A stretch of DNA of 64,000 bases from assembly GCF_000515315.1 (NCBI RefSeq), contig NZ_KI911562.1, positions 2,513,220 to 2,577,219 on the forward strand. Direction: 5' to 3'. Both the position numbers and the translations under genes were made by a program. Within the stretch, counting starts at the first letter, position 1. Each line of letters begins with the position of its first letter. This stretch comes from Asinibacterium sp. OR53. Lineage in GTDB: Bacteria; Bacteroidota; Bacteroidia; Chitinophagales; Chitinophagaceae. Positions 34,161-43,226 of the stretch are shown in pieces. The notes beneath the pieces were generated by a model, which did not search any database, was not told the origin of the DNA, and saw only the letters and a list, made by a program, of their open reading frames with translations.

Positions 34161-35501
34161 TCAAATTTTGGGTTCCCATCCTTTTTCATACTCTCTTCTC
34201 CAGAGTTTGGATGCTTTTGGATTGTCTAAGATATGGCCATTGTGCTGGTCGATATTCAAAGTATATCCCACCCGTTGAGCAATATTACCCAATTGTACCC
34301 ATAAAGTACTCTTATAACCGGTTTCCACATCGGCATTGGGCAATTTATTATCGCGGATAGCATCAACAAAGTTTGCAAAATGCACCACGTCGAGGCCTTC
34401 ACTTGGACTCAACGTATTACGTCCATCGATCTCGATGTTGGATTTTACTTCTTTGACAACTTTATTCTTTTTATCATATATGATGTAGCTGTTGCCTCCT
34501 GTGCTCATGCTGCCACCTTCGCCATAAAAAATTACGCCGCGGTCTTCGCCTTCTACCAGGCGGCTGTTGCAACTGCGCCCTTCCCATATTACAGATGTTT
34601 CACCGGGGCAATCGAAGGTAATGATCTGTGTATCGGGTGTTTCCCAGTCGTCTTTGAAATAATACCTGCCGCCTACAGAGTTCACGCGTAGGGGATAGTC
34701 TACGCCGAGTCCCCACCTGATCACATCAATTTCATGCGTACCGTTGTTCAGCGCTTCACCGGTACCCCAATGCCAGAACCAGTGCCAGTTGTAATGGATC
34801 AGGTTATCACGGAAAGGTCTGCGCGGAGCGGGGCCTTGCCATAATTCATAATCCAGTCCGGCTGGTACAGGTGCTGTTTTCCCGATACCAATGCTGCCGC
34901 GGTTATTGGTGTACCAGGCTTTGGCCATGTGTACTTTGCCAATCACGCCACCGTGTAATGCTGTGATACCTTCTGTAAGCACAGGCCATGAGCGACGCTG
35001 GCTGCCCATCTGTACTACGCGTTTGTATTTTCTTGCTGCCTGTACGGCCAGCTCGCCTTCATGAGGGTTATGGCTGAGGGGCTTTTCTACATATACGTGT
35101 TTACCCGCCTGGCAGCCGAGAATAGTGGCCGGTGCGTGCCAGTGGTCGGGCATGGCAATGGAGAGGGCATCGATGTCCTTATTGCTCAACAGCGTGCGGA
35201 GATCTTTGGTAGAAGCTGGGCGCTTACCTATTTTTTTCTCTGCAAAATCTAATCCTTTGTTCAGGGCCTTATCGTCTACATCGCACAGAAAGGCAACTTC
35301 TGTATTCTTCACCTTGCTGAAGGCGCCGATATGCGCGAGGCCACGGCCATTGGTGCCTATAACAGCTACCCGTAACCGCTCATTAGAGCCAACGATGTTG
35401 GCATAACTCTTAGAGGTAAATCCAAGCCCCAGGCCGCCAATGGCGATCCCTGCAGAGCCCATACCCATATCCCTGATGAATGTTCTTCTCGATTTTTTCA
35501 T
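34161..35501 (-). CDS. Tat-exported Gfo/Idh/MocA oxidoreductase
   Basis: This 446-residue protein has a Tat signal (KKSRRTFIRDMGMGSAGIAIGG). A Rossmann domain follows (RVAVIGTNGRGLAHI), then YVEKPLSH with the conserved Lys-Pro, and GTHEIDVIRWGLG near residue 255. It lies 12 bases upstream of the second oxidoreductase and 21 bases after DUF1080. In Bacteroidota such paired secreted Gfo/Idh/MocA enzymes often accompany DUF1080 (3-keto-glycoside-lyase/hydrolase) proteins, where one enzyme oxidises the C3 hydroxyl of a glycoside. No residue in it resembles the flavinylation motif. Confidence 0.88.
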   Translation of the reverse strand: MKKSRRTFIRDMGMGSAGIAIGGLGLGFTSKSYANIVGSNERLRVAVIGTNGRGLAHIGAFSKVKNTEVAFLCDVDDKALNKGLDFAEKKIGKRPASTKDLRTLLSNKDIDALSIAMPDHWHAPATILGCQAGKHVYVEKPLSHNPHEGELAVQAARKYKRVVQMGSQRRSWPVLTEGITALHGGVIGKVHMAKAWYTNNRGSIGIGKTAPVPAGLDYELWQGPAPRRPFRDNLIHYNWHWFWHWGTGEALNNGTHEIDVIRWGLGVDYPLRVNSVGGRYYFKDDWETPDTQIITFDCPGETSVIWEGRSCNSRLVEGEDRGVIFYGEGGSMSTGGNSYIIYDKKNKVVKEVKSNIEIDGRNTLSPSEGLDVVHFANFVDAIRDNKLPNADVETGYKSTLWVQLGNIAQRVGYTLNIDQHNGHILDNPKASKLWRREYEKGWEPKI

Positions 35502-35522
35502 GAATGGCGTTGTTTAAAATGT

Positions 35523-36236
35523 TTATAATTTTCTGATTTTGATATTCCTGAATGATACCATATCTCCGTGATCCTGTAAGAGGATGGGAGATTGGGTAGG
35601 TTCACTGAAACCTTTGATGTTTTTATACTTGCTGCCGGCCACCAGTTTTTTGAACGACTCACTGCCACGCTCGTATTCCACCGTCTTCTTTCCGTTGAGC
35701 CAGTGCTCCACATGATTGCCTTTCACAATAATGCGGGCCTGGTTCCATTCTCCCACCGGCATGTCTTGCTTATTTGCGTCGGGTGCGATCAGGTCGTACA
35801 AACCTCCCTGTTTGCGATTGCCATTGATGCCCAGTTTGGCATCGGGGTGGCGTTCATCGTCCAGGATCTGGAATTCACATCCCAAAGAACTTTTCGGTAA
35901 TAAAAAGTACTTGATACCGCTGTTGGAACCAGGTACTATTTTAAATTCCAGGATCAATTCAAAGTTAGTAAACAATTCTTCTGTTACGATATCGCCGCCT
36001 CTTCCTTTTCCGGCAGTAGTATCTGTACTCAATACCCCATCATTCATTACCCATCCTTTTTGAGGAAAGGGTTGCCCATTGGCTTTTTGCCATCCTTTGG
36101 AACTGGTGCCATCAAATAATAATTGCCAACCCTGGCGTTGTTCTTTTTTCGTTAACCGGGGAACCTGTGCAAACACAGTTGCAGTAACGAAACAGGAAAT
36201 GAATACCAGGCAATAAAACTTTGTTTTGTTTGTCAT
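35523..36236 (-). CDS. DUF1080 family protein (3-keto-disaccharide hydrolase-like)
   Basis: This secreted protein of 237 residues (start MTNKTKFYCLVFISCFV, cleaved near VFAQ) consists of the DUF1080 concanavalin-like beta-sandwich. It contains GWQLLFDGTSSKGWQ, GRGGDIVTEELFTNFELILEFKI, a core with SNSGIKYFL, and QDHGDMVSFRNIKIRKL at the end. DUF1080 enzymes cleave glycosides that carry a 3-keto group. Its position directly after susD and before two oxidoreductases supports that role. An open frame nine codons longer, reaching 36263 and meeting the susD stop codon, is not used. The substrate is unknown. Confidence 0.88.
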   Translation of the reverse strand: MTNKTKFYCLVFISCFVTATVFAQVPRLTKKEQRQGWQLLFDGTSSKGWQKANGQPFPQKGWVMNDGVLSTDTTAGKGRGGDIVTEELFTNFELILEFKIVPGSNSGIKYFLLPKSSLGCEFQILDDERHPDAKLGINGNRKQGGLYDLIAPDANKQDMPVGEWNQARIIVKGNHVEHWLNGKKTVEYERGSESFKKLVAGSKYKNIKGFSEPTQSPILLQDHGDMVSFRNIKIRKL

Positions 36237-36262
36237 AAAAATAAAATATGAATCGTGTTGCA

Positions 36263-37900
36263 TTAATAACCAGGATTTTGTTTGAGGTTAGGATTGATAC
36301 TGATAGAAACACTAGGTATTGGGAATACGATACGCCATGCTTCGGATGGTTTCTTATCCCACCAGGTTCCCGATGTAAATTTATTGAAACGGATCAAATC
36401 ATTCCTGCGCCAACCTTCCCATGCAAATTCACGGGCACGCTCGTTGAGTAATTCGTCGAGCGTTAAGGTAGATGTGGTGTATTTGGCCAACGGATCGGTG
36501 GTAGAAAAACAACGTGCGCGCACGGTATTGACCATGTTCACGGCTTCGGCATTGGCCGCGCCGCCGTTTTTGCGCATCAGGGCTTCTGCTTTCATCAAAT
36601 AAATATCTGCAAGGCGGAATACAGGTGCATCGTTGCTCATCTGGCTGATCTTGCTTCCTTTCTGCAACTCATATTTGATATTCCGGGCACCATGAAATTC
36701 TTTGGCGGTAAGCATAGTGGCCGTGTCGCCGGGCGCGTTTACAAACAAAGGGTCCAGTACAAGCGGCTTGCCCTTCTGTGCACCCGTGAGGCATTTCAGT
36801 GGAGTTACACCGTCTGCTGCAAACTGCGGCCCTACCAGCCACTGCTGCTGGCGTTTATCGGTATTGCCAAACAGTTTATAGAAATTATTATGTGTCATAG
36901 CGCGATTAACAGGAGCGAAGCCAAAACCGTAAGTCTTCTGGTGTTCGGGATGCAGGTTTTTATAGTTCCAACGCATTTCCGTTGCATATGTAGTATCATA
37001 TACCACCACAAAAATATTTTCTTTTGACAATTCATTTTTGATCTTGAACGGATCGTTCCAGTTTGCATCGAGTTGGTAACCGCCGCCGCCGGTATAATTC
37101 AACACTTTATCGCAATACTTGATGCAATCGTCCCAACGCGCAGTGCCGGGCTGTAAACCGTTTGCTGTAAGCTTGCCTGTATAAATTTCTGCATTGAGGT
37201 ACAACTTGGCCAGCAAAGCCCAGGCTGCGGCTTTGGTTACATGCCCGTAAGTATTGGGAGCGCCTTTGTCTGCCAGCTTGTCCATATTATCCAGTATCTG
37301 TTTTTCAACATAGGCAAAAACATCTTTCCGCTCTGAGGTAGGTGGATATAAGGGCTCGCCAACTTTCTCCACAATAGGAATATTGCCGAACATGTCCATG
37401 ATCATAAAATAATACCAGGCGCGATAGATCTTCAACTCGGCCAGTACCGATTGCTTATCCAGCCCAACGCGCAATTTATCGAAATCAACTCCCTCCATGT
37501 TTTCGATCGTAGCGTTTGTATAACCCACGCCTCTGTACAAGGCATCGAAGGTATTTTTGATTTCGCTGTCGTCTTTGGTCCAGGTATGCCAGTGCAGCCC
37601 TACGATCTGGTCGCCGCCGTCGGCAGGAGGGGTGCCGTCTTTGTATGGCATAGAAGTTTCATCGGTAGTGAGGGTATTCAAATGCCAGATACGGTATTCA
37701 TAACTGCCCACGATATGCGAAAATGGACGGATATAATTTGCAATCACTTCTTCTCTGGTTTTGAAGAAAGAGCCTGCCGTGATGCTGCTGTAAACGGTTT
37801 CATCGAGCTTGGTGCAGGAGAGAGAAGAGCACAGGCAGCCTATGAAGACCGATGCCATAATGAGGTAGCGGTTTCTTTTATTGGAAAATATTTTTTTCAT
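36263..37900 (-). CDS. SusD/RagB-family nutrient-binding lipoprotein
   Basis: This 545-residue cell-surface lipoprotein has the signal MKKIFSNKRNRYLIMASVF... with lipobox SLSC. The SusD-like fold (TPR-type helices) spans about 60-545; hallmarks are YNATIENMEG-like helices, KAEALMRKN, and NERAREFAWEGWRRNDLIRF near the C-terminus. It binds glycan at the surface and hands it to the SusC receptor encoded 51 bases upstream. The aromatic surface residues that bind sugar cannot be assigned without a structure. Confidence 0.93.
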   Translation of the reverse strand: MKKIFSNKRNRYLIMASVFIGCLCSSLSCTKLDETVYSSITAGSFFKTREEVIANYIRPFSHIVGSYEYRIWHLNTLTTDETSMPYKDGTPPADGGDQIVGLHWHTWTKDDSEIKNTFDALYRGVGYTNATIENMEGVDFDKLRVGLDKQSVLAELKIYRAWYYFMIMDMFGNIPIVEKVGEPLYPPTSERKDVFAYVEKQILDNMDKLADKGAPNTYGHVTKAAAWALLAKLYLNAEIYTGKLTANGLQPGTARWDDCIKYCDKVLNYTGGGGYQLDANWNDPFKIKNELSKENIFVVVYDTTYATEMRWNYKNLHPEHQKTYGFGFAPVNRAMTHNNFYKLFGNTDKRQQQWLVGPQFAADGVTPLKCLTGAQKGKPLVLDPLFVNAPGDTATMLTAKEFHGARNIKYELQKGSKISQMSNDAPVFRLADIYLMKAEALMRKNGGAANAEAVNMVNTVRARCFSTTDPLAKYTTSTLTLDELLNERAREFAWEGWRRNDLIRFNKFTSGTWWDKKPSEAWRIVFPIPSVSISINPNLKQNPGY

Positions 37901-37951
37901 AATGAACGATTGTGATCTGAATAATGGTTGATGTCATAAAGCCTGGCTACA

Positions 37952-40894
37952 TTAAAAACCGAGACTGATACCCAGGGTCAGCGTGGTGGCTCTCGGATAG
38001 AAATTCATCATCGCCAGACCGGGTTCCAATCCATTCACCTGTATATCCGGGTCTCTTCCCGAAAACTTGGTGAATGTGAGCAGGTTTTGTCCCGATGCAT
38101 ATACCCTTGCTTTTTTCAGGTATTTGATCTTGCCTGTGTTGATGGTATAGCCCATTGTGAGGTTATCCAGTTTTACGAAATCTCCTTTTTCAATAAAGTA
38201 GTTAGAATAAGCATAAGAGGAAATGGGAATGTCCAATCCTTTCTGCAGGAAATTGTTGGAATAACGGGCCCTGTTGGTATATACGAGGTCCATGATGTTC
38301 AGCAGGTCGAACATGAAGGTGCCGCGCAGGAATACGGTCATGTCAAAACGGCCATAAGAAAGATTGTTCGACATGCCTGCGAACATTTTGGGCATACCGT
38401 TGCCGATGATCTTTTTATTCTGTGCGTCCAATGCAGGGTCTTCGGCCTGTGTGTAGAATATCCACTTGTTATTTTGTACGTCGAAGTCTTTAAAGACTTT
38501 GCCATAGAAATTACCGATAGGCTGACCCACTTCTCTTCTGAAAGCAGACCCCATGTTTTGCGGCAGGCTGTAATGATCTACCGGCGCACTGGTGGAAGCT
38601 CCATAAGTTACCGATTGCAGGAGATTGTCGTTATAAGAGAAGGTAAGGCTGTTTGTCCAGCTGAACTTCTTGTTCTCAATCAGCTTGAGGTTCAAAGCCA
38701 GTTCCACACCCCTGTTTCGCATCTTACCCAGGTTTACCAAAATGGTCTGGTGTATGAGGGAAGGCACGGGCGCAGTAGCGTCGAGGAGCAGATCGGAAGT
38801 TTCGCGACTATAGATATCGATGCTACCACTCACTTTTCCGCCGCGTAGTGCGAAGTCGATACCCAGGTTATATTCTGTTTTCTTTTCCCAGCGCAGATCG
38901 GGATTGGGATTACGACTGGCGCCATAAGTTGGAACGAAGGTGTTGTCCCACAAAAAGGAAGCGCCTGTACTCAGCGTAGCCAGTGAATTGTAAGCACCGA
39001 TACCTTCCTGGTTACCGGTAACACCATAACCGAGGCGCAATTTCAAGTCTTCGAACAATCCTTTTTCCGGCATGAAAGATTCCTTGCTGATGCGCCATCC
39101 AAGGCTTACAGCGGGGAATAATCCCCATTTGTGGTTGATGCCAAATTTGGAGGAGCCTTCCCTTCGTAAGGAAGCTGTCAGCAAATATTTTTCATTGTAA
39201 TTGTAAATCGCGCGGCCAAAGAAAGCGATGAGGGTGCTGGAGCTTTTTCCGCTTCCGAGACCGGCACCAGCTGTACCTGCTGCAAAAGCCTGGCCTGCAC
39301 CGAGGTTGTTATAACTGAATGCATCTGTTAGAAAGTTCCTGTTAGAGGCATTGAAATCTTCGCTCATGAAATCCTGGTAACTGTAACCGGCCAGGGCACT
39401 CAGGCTGTGTTTGCCAAATCGTTTGTTATAATCCAGTGTGTATTCGAAAGTGCGGTCATAACTGAAAGAAGTGCTGCGACTTGCATTACCATTCTGACCG
39501 TTGATACGGCTCAAGAAAGCGTCGCGCGACTGATAATAGTATGAAATAACATCCCTGCGCTGGAAAGCAAAGAAGCCGGACGCTTTGAGATTGGGCATGA
39601 GATCCAGGGTTGCTTTCACGCTTCCGTTGATGTGTTTGATCCTTTCGCCATCTTCGGTTTGCATACGACGCGCATAGGGATTGCCTTTGCTGTCGAGTGG
39701 ATCTTCGAAATAAGAACCATCCGTATTGAATACGGGGAAAGTAGGATTGCGGTCCATCGCATCACCATAAATGGTATTATCGCTGCTGAGGTAATTGAGA
39801 AAAGAAGTGGCGATATTACCCTGGATGGAGAGTTTGTTATCCAGCGCTTTTTGGGTAAAGCTCAATCGGGTGTTCACGATCTTGCGCCAGGTACTGATGG
39901 CAATACCATCGAGGTTACGAATCGATACGGCTGCACGGATGGAAGATTTATCGGTACCGGAAGAGACAGAAAAATTATGCACCTGGCTCACTGGTGTCTT
40001 GGACAATGCTTTGAACCAGTCGGTGCTGGCACCTCCATCATTTAGTACAAATGTGGGGTTGGTGCGTTTATATACGTCGGCATAAGCCCTGTATTGTTCG
40101 GCTGTTAACACTGCCGGAAATTTTTTGGGAATATCGGTGTAAACATAGCTGTCGTAATTGAAAGAAGCAGTGCCGCTTTTGGCGCGTTTGGTGGTTACAA
40201 TGATCACGCCATTGCTTCCCCTGGTTCCATAAATGGCGGCTGCCGAACCATCGCGGAGCACGTCGATCGATTCTACGTCTTCGGGTGAGAGGTTGTTGAG
40301 GTTGCCACCCGGTACACCATCGATCACCACGAAAGGAGAAGTGCTGCCTTTCAGTGTAGATACACCACGCAACTGCATGGAGGATTGTCCGTTCGGATCG
40401 GTGCCGTTGCTGTTAACGATTACCAGGCCCGGTACCTTTCCCTGCACGAGAGACATGGGCGAGATCACAGCGCCTTTGTTGAAATCTTTTTCTTTGACAC
40501 TGGTGATGGCGCTGGTAACGTCTGTTTTACGGGTTACGCCATAACCGATCACCACCACGTCTTCGATGGATTTCTCGGTCTGCACCATTGCGATAGCCAA
40601 TGTAAGCGAAGCGCCCAGTTGCACCTGTTGTGTTTCATAGCCAATGGCCGAAAAGTTCAGGTATTTGGTATTGGCAGGGACGCTGATACTGAAGCTGCCG
40701 TCTGACCTGGTCTGTGTGGCCAGCTTCGAGTCTTTAACAATAACAGTGACGGCTTCGAGTGCCCTGTTATCTTTTGCGTCGGTCACTTTACCTGTGACCG
40801 TTTTGTTCTGAGCCAGCGCCGGAAGGGCTGCCAGCAGTAGCACAAATAGTGCCGGAAAGCAGAAATGGATGTAGCATGTAGTTCTTCTTTTCAT
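37952..40894 (-). CDS. SusC/RagA-family TonB-dependent receptor
   Basis: The outer-membrane transporter of the locus has 980 residues from the ATG at 40894 (MKRRTTCYIHFCFPALFVLL, Sec signal); the open frame runs 24 codons further up. A CarboxypepD_reg domain (about 28-110) is followed by a TonB plug with VVIGYGVTRKTDVTSAI and YGTRGSNGVIIVTTKRAKSG. A long beta-barrel ends LTLGISLGF with a terminal aromatic. The N-terminal extension lacks the STN secretin-like domain of anti-sigma-linked receptors, fitting control by the adjacent two-component pair. It starts the operon; the intergenic gap to the kinase is 177 bases. Confidence 0.93.
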   Translation of the reverse strand: MKRRTTCYIHFCFPALFVLLLAALPALAQNKTVTGKVTDAKDNRALEAVTVIVKDSKLATQTRSDGSFSISVPANTKYLNFSAIGYETQQVQLGASLTLAIAMVQTEKSIEDVVVIGYGVTRKTDVTSAITSVKEKDFNKGAVISPMSLVQGKVPGLVIVNSNGTDPNGQSSMQLRGVSTLKGSTSPFVVIDGVPGGNLNNLSPEDVESIDVLRDGSAAAIYGTRGSNGVIIVTTKRAKSGTASFNYDSYVYTDIPKKFPAVLTAEQYRAYADVYKRTNPTFVLNDGGASTDWFKALSKTPVSQVHNFSVSSGTDKSSIRAAVSIRNLDGIAISTWRKIVNTRLSFTQKALDNKLSIQGNIATSFLNYLSSDNTIYGDAMDRNPTFPVFNTDGSYFEDPLDSKGNPYARRMQTEDGERIKHINGSVKATLDLMPNLKASGFFAFQRRDVISYYYQSRDAFLSRINGQNGNASRSTSFSYDRTFEYTLDYNKRFGKHSLSALAGYSYQDFMSEDFNASNRNFLTDAFSYNNLGAGQAFAAGTAGAGLGSGKSSSTLIAFFGRAIYNYNEKYLLTASLRREGSSKFGINHKWGLFPAVSLGWRISKESFMPEKGLFEDLKLRLGYGVTGNQEGIGAYNSLATLSTGASFLWDNTFVPTYGASRNPNPDLRWEKKTEYNLGIDFALRGGKVSGSIDIYSRETSDLLLDATAPVPSLIHQTILVNLGKMRNRGVELALNLKLIENKKFSWTNSLTFSYNDNLLQSVTYGASTSAPVDHYSLPQNMGSAFRREVGQPIGNFYGKVFKDFDVQNNKWIFYTQAEDPALDAQNKKIIGNGMPKMFAGMSNNLSYGRFDMTVFLRGTFMFDLLNIMDLVYTNRARYSNNFLQKGLDIPISSYAYSNYFIEKGDFVKLDNLTMGYTINTGKIKYLKKARVYASGQNLLTFTKFSGRDPDIQVNGLEPGLAMMNFYPRATTLTLGISLGF

Positions 40895-41071
40895 ATGCCG
40901 GGGTAATTGGTTGACTAGTTTGAGCCGGTTAAGCAGGAATCGTCGGCCCAAATTAGACCCGGTCATTTTTTGAACTTGTCAACAGATAACGAATGAATTG
41001 TTAATGGAAATTAAACGGCGCTTTTTTTCTTGAAAATTCATTTCTTTTATGTTCTTAACGGTACCGGCCTT

Positions 41072-42508
41072 ATGAAGCGTTCCCTGGCAACATATATAGG
41101 AATATCGATCATCTGTTTTCTTTTACTGGCAACGGTGCAGTTCATCCTGGTACGCAATACCTATGAACTAACCAATGATCGTTTTTATTTTTCCGAGCGT
41201 ATAGCTATGAAAGAAAGCTATTCGCGTTCTATCAAAAACGACAAACTGTTTCCCGGAGGGTCTGAGATCATTGATGGTTTCCTGAGCAGACATTTGAACT
41301 CCTTGCATGCGTTATACAAAAGTGGTGACCCCGCGTTCGAAACCTATAAGCAAGTGTTTGCGGACAGTATTTTTCACGAATTGCGACAAAAAGAATCTAT
41401 CAGGCGCTTTCTGAATAAATTCAAACAGGAAAAGAAAGTGACAGATTCGCTCGATTATGCATTGATCGTAGAATCGCTGTCGGTGAATTTCGATAACGAC
41501 TCATATATTCCCATTTACGATAAGCGCAAGCGCTACCCACTGATCGATTCTGCCATGCAGGAAGAAGCCGGCGTACGTATTGGGGGCAATTTGAGAAAAG
41601 TGTCGGAACAGAACAAGGTCAATGGTTTCTCCATCAGGGGAACACAAGGCTATGCTTACCGTATCAACTTTGAGCTGCATGTGGAACCATATAACCGGCA
41701 ATCTGCCATTCTCCGGCAAATGAGTATGACCTTTTCACTTTCACTGCTCTCCATTTTAATTGTGATAACCTTGTTTTTTGTCACTTTCCGCAATTGGGTA
41801 AAGCAGAAAAAGCTTTCCGAAATGAAATCTGATTTCATCAATAATATTACGCACGAATTACATACCCCACTGGCCACAATTATTGTAGCCAACAAAAACC
41901 TGCAGAATGGCCGTATCCTGGAAAGAAAAGAAAACATACAGCCGCTGACCGATGTGATCCAGCGGCAATCGGAGCGCCTGAAAATTTTGATCGACGAAGT
42001 GCTGGACATTGCTTCCACCAACAGGATCGCACTGGATGAAAAAGAATACCGGCTGAATGACCTGCTGGATGAATTGTTGCTGGATTACCGGTTGAAATTA
42101 ATGGATACCAATATAGAACTGGTATTTCACAAAGAGACCGATAAGGACCTGGTAAGGTTTGATAAATTTCATTTCACCACCATGCTGCTCAATATTTTTG
42201 ATAATGCGGTGAAGTATAATTCCAATGAAATTAAAAAGCTCGCCGTTACCACTCGTGCAGACCGACACGGAGATCTTCAGGTGCTGATCCAGGATAATGG
42301 AGTAGGCATCAGCAGCGAGGATATTAAACACGTTTTCGAAAAGTTTTACCGGGCCCCCGATCAATATAAAATGCAGAGCAAGGGATTGGGACTTGGACTT
42401 TATTATGTAAAAAAGATCATCGACGCACACGGATGGAGTATCCGGGTGGACAGCAAGCCGTCTAAAGGCAGCCAGTTCATCATTACCATCCCTCATTCAA
42501 ACAAGTGA
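41072..42508 (+). CDS. Sensor histidine kinase
   Basis: This 478-residue membrane kinase has two transmembrane helices (residues about 8-28 and 218-239) flanking a periplasmic sensor region of about 190 residues. HisKA follows with phospho-acceptor H261 in FINNITHELHTPLATI. HATPase_c has N-box NIFDNAVKY, G1 DNGVGIS and G2 GLGLGLYYV. The chosen start MKRSLATYIG follows a leader; a TTG 42 bases earlier is weaker. It is divergent from susC and directly upstream of its response regulator. The natural reading is control of the susC-apbE locus. Confidence 0.93.
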   Translation: MKRSLATYIGISIICFLLLATVQFILVRNTYELTNDRFYFSERIAMKESYSRSIKNDKLFPGGSEIIDGFLSRHLNSLHALYKSGDPAFETYKQVFADSIFHELRQKESIRRFLNKFKQEKKVTDSLDYALIVESLSVNFDNDSYIPIYDKRKRYPLIDSAMQEEAGVRIGGNLRKVSEQNKVNGFSIRGTQGYAYRINFELHVEPYNRQSAILRQMSMTFSLSLLSILIVITLFFVTFRNWVKQKKLSEMKSDFINNITHELHTPLATIIVANKNLQNGRILERKENIQPLTDVIQRQSERLKILIDEVLDIASTNRIALDEKEYRLNDLLDELLLDYRLKLMDTNIELVFHKETDKDLVRFDKFHFTTMLLNIFDNAVKYNSNEIKKLAVTTRADRHGDLQVLIQDNGVGISSEDIKHVFEKFYRAPDQYKMQSKGLGLGLYYVKKIIDAHGWSIRVDSKPSKGSQFIITIPHSNK

Positions 42509-42510
42509 AC

Positions 42511-43218
42511 ATGAAGCCGAGGATATTATTAGTGGAAGATGAAACCGATCTGGGCAATGTGGTGAAGCAGTACCTGGAAGTAATGGACTTTCATGTTGAT
42601 TGGTGTAAGAACGGCAGCGAAGCCTATTCCTTATTCAGGACAGCAACCGATAACCATGACTTGTTGCTGATTGATGTGGGCTTACCTGGTATGGATGGAT
42701 TTGAACTGGCAGAGTTGGTTACCCATACAAGAAAAGACGTGCCCTTTCTTTTTTTAACGGCGAGGAACGAGAAATCAGACCGGCTGCACGGACTCAAGAT
42801 CGGCGCCGATGATTACATCGTAAAGCCATTTGATATTGAAGAAATGGTGTTACGGATCAGGAATATCCTGAAACGAAAATATCCGGGAAATACAACACCG
42901 CCTCATGCTGTTATTGCTATTGGGAATACCCGGTTTCACAAAGACCAGATGAAACTAATAGTGGGAAATGAAAAAGAGATCATCCTCACCGAACGTGAAT
43001 CGGAATTGCTGGATTATTTATTTAAAAACGCCGACCGTATCATCAAGCGTGAAGAAATATTGACCCAACTCTGGGGCGAGAACGATTATTTCCTGGGCAG
43101 GAGCCTGGATGTATTTATTTCCAGGTTGAGAAAATACCTGGGGTCCAGCGACCTGGTGAGCATTACCAATATATACGGTGTAGGCTTTGTATTCAATACC
43201 ATGCCGCCAAAAGGGTAA
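42511..43218 (+). CDS. OmpR/PhoB-family response regulator
   Basis: This 235-residue regulator has an N-terminal receiver (acidic pair ED, phospho-acceptor D55 in LLLIDVGLPGMDG, the T in FLTARN, and the KPF switch region). The C-terminal winged helix (about 135-230) includes LTERESELLDYLFKNAD and SLDVFISRLRKYL. The start MKPRILLVEDE at 42511 lies 2 bases after the kinase stop; a GTG at 42505 overlapping that stop is also in frame. It is paired with the kinase and likely drives the divergent glycan locus. Confidence 0.93.
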   Translation: MKPRILLVEDETDLGNVVKQYLEVMDFHVDWCKNGSEAYSLFRTATDNHDLLLIDVGLPGMDGFELAELVTHTRKDVPFLFLTARNEKSDRLHGLKIGADDYIVKPFDIEEMVLRIRNILKRKYPGNTTPPHAVIAIGNTRFHKDQMKLIVGNEKEIILTERESELLDYLFKNADRIIKREEILTQLWGENDYFLGRSLDVFISRLRKYLGSSDLVSITNIYGVGFVFNTMPPKG

Positions 43219-43226
43219 GCAGCTGC

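Noticed and set aside
32500..43218. The susC locus as a defence or secretion system
   Set aside because: All parts fit nutrient uptake and oxidation; there is no nuclease, ATPase or effector gene in the block.
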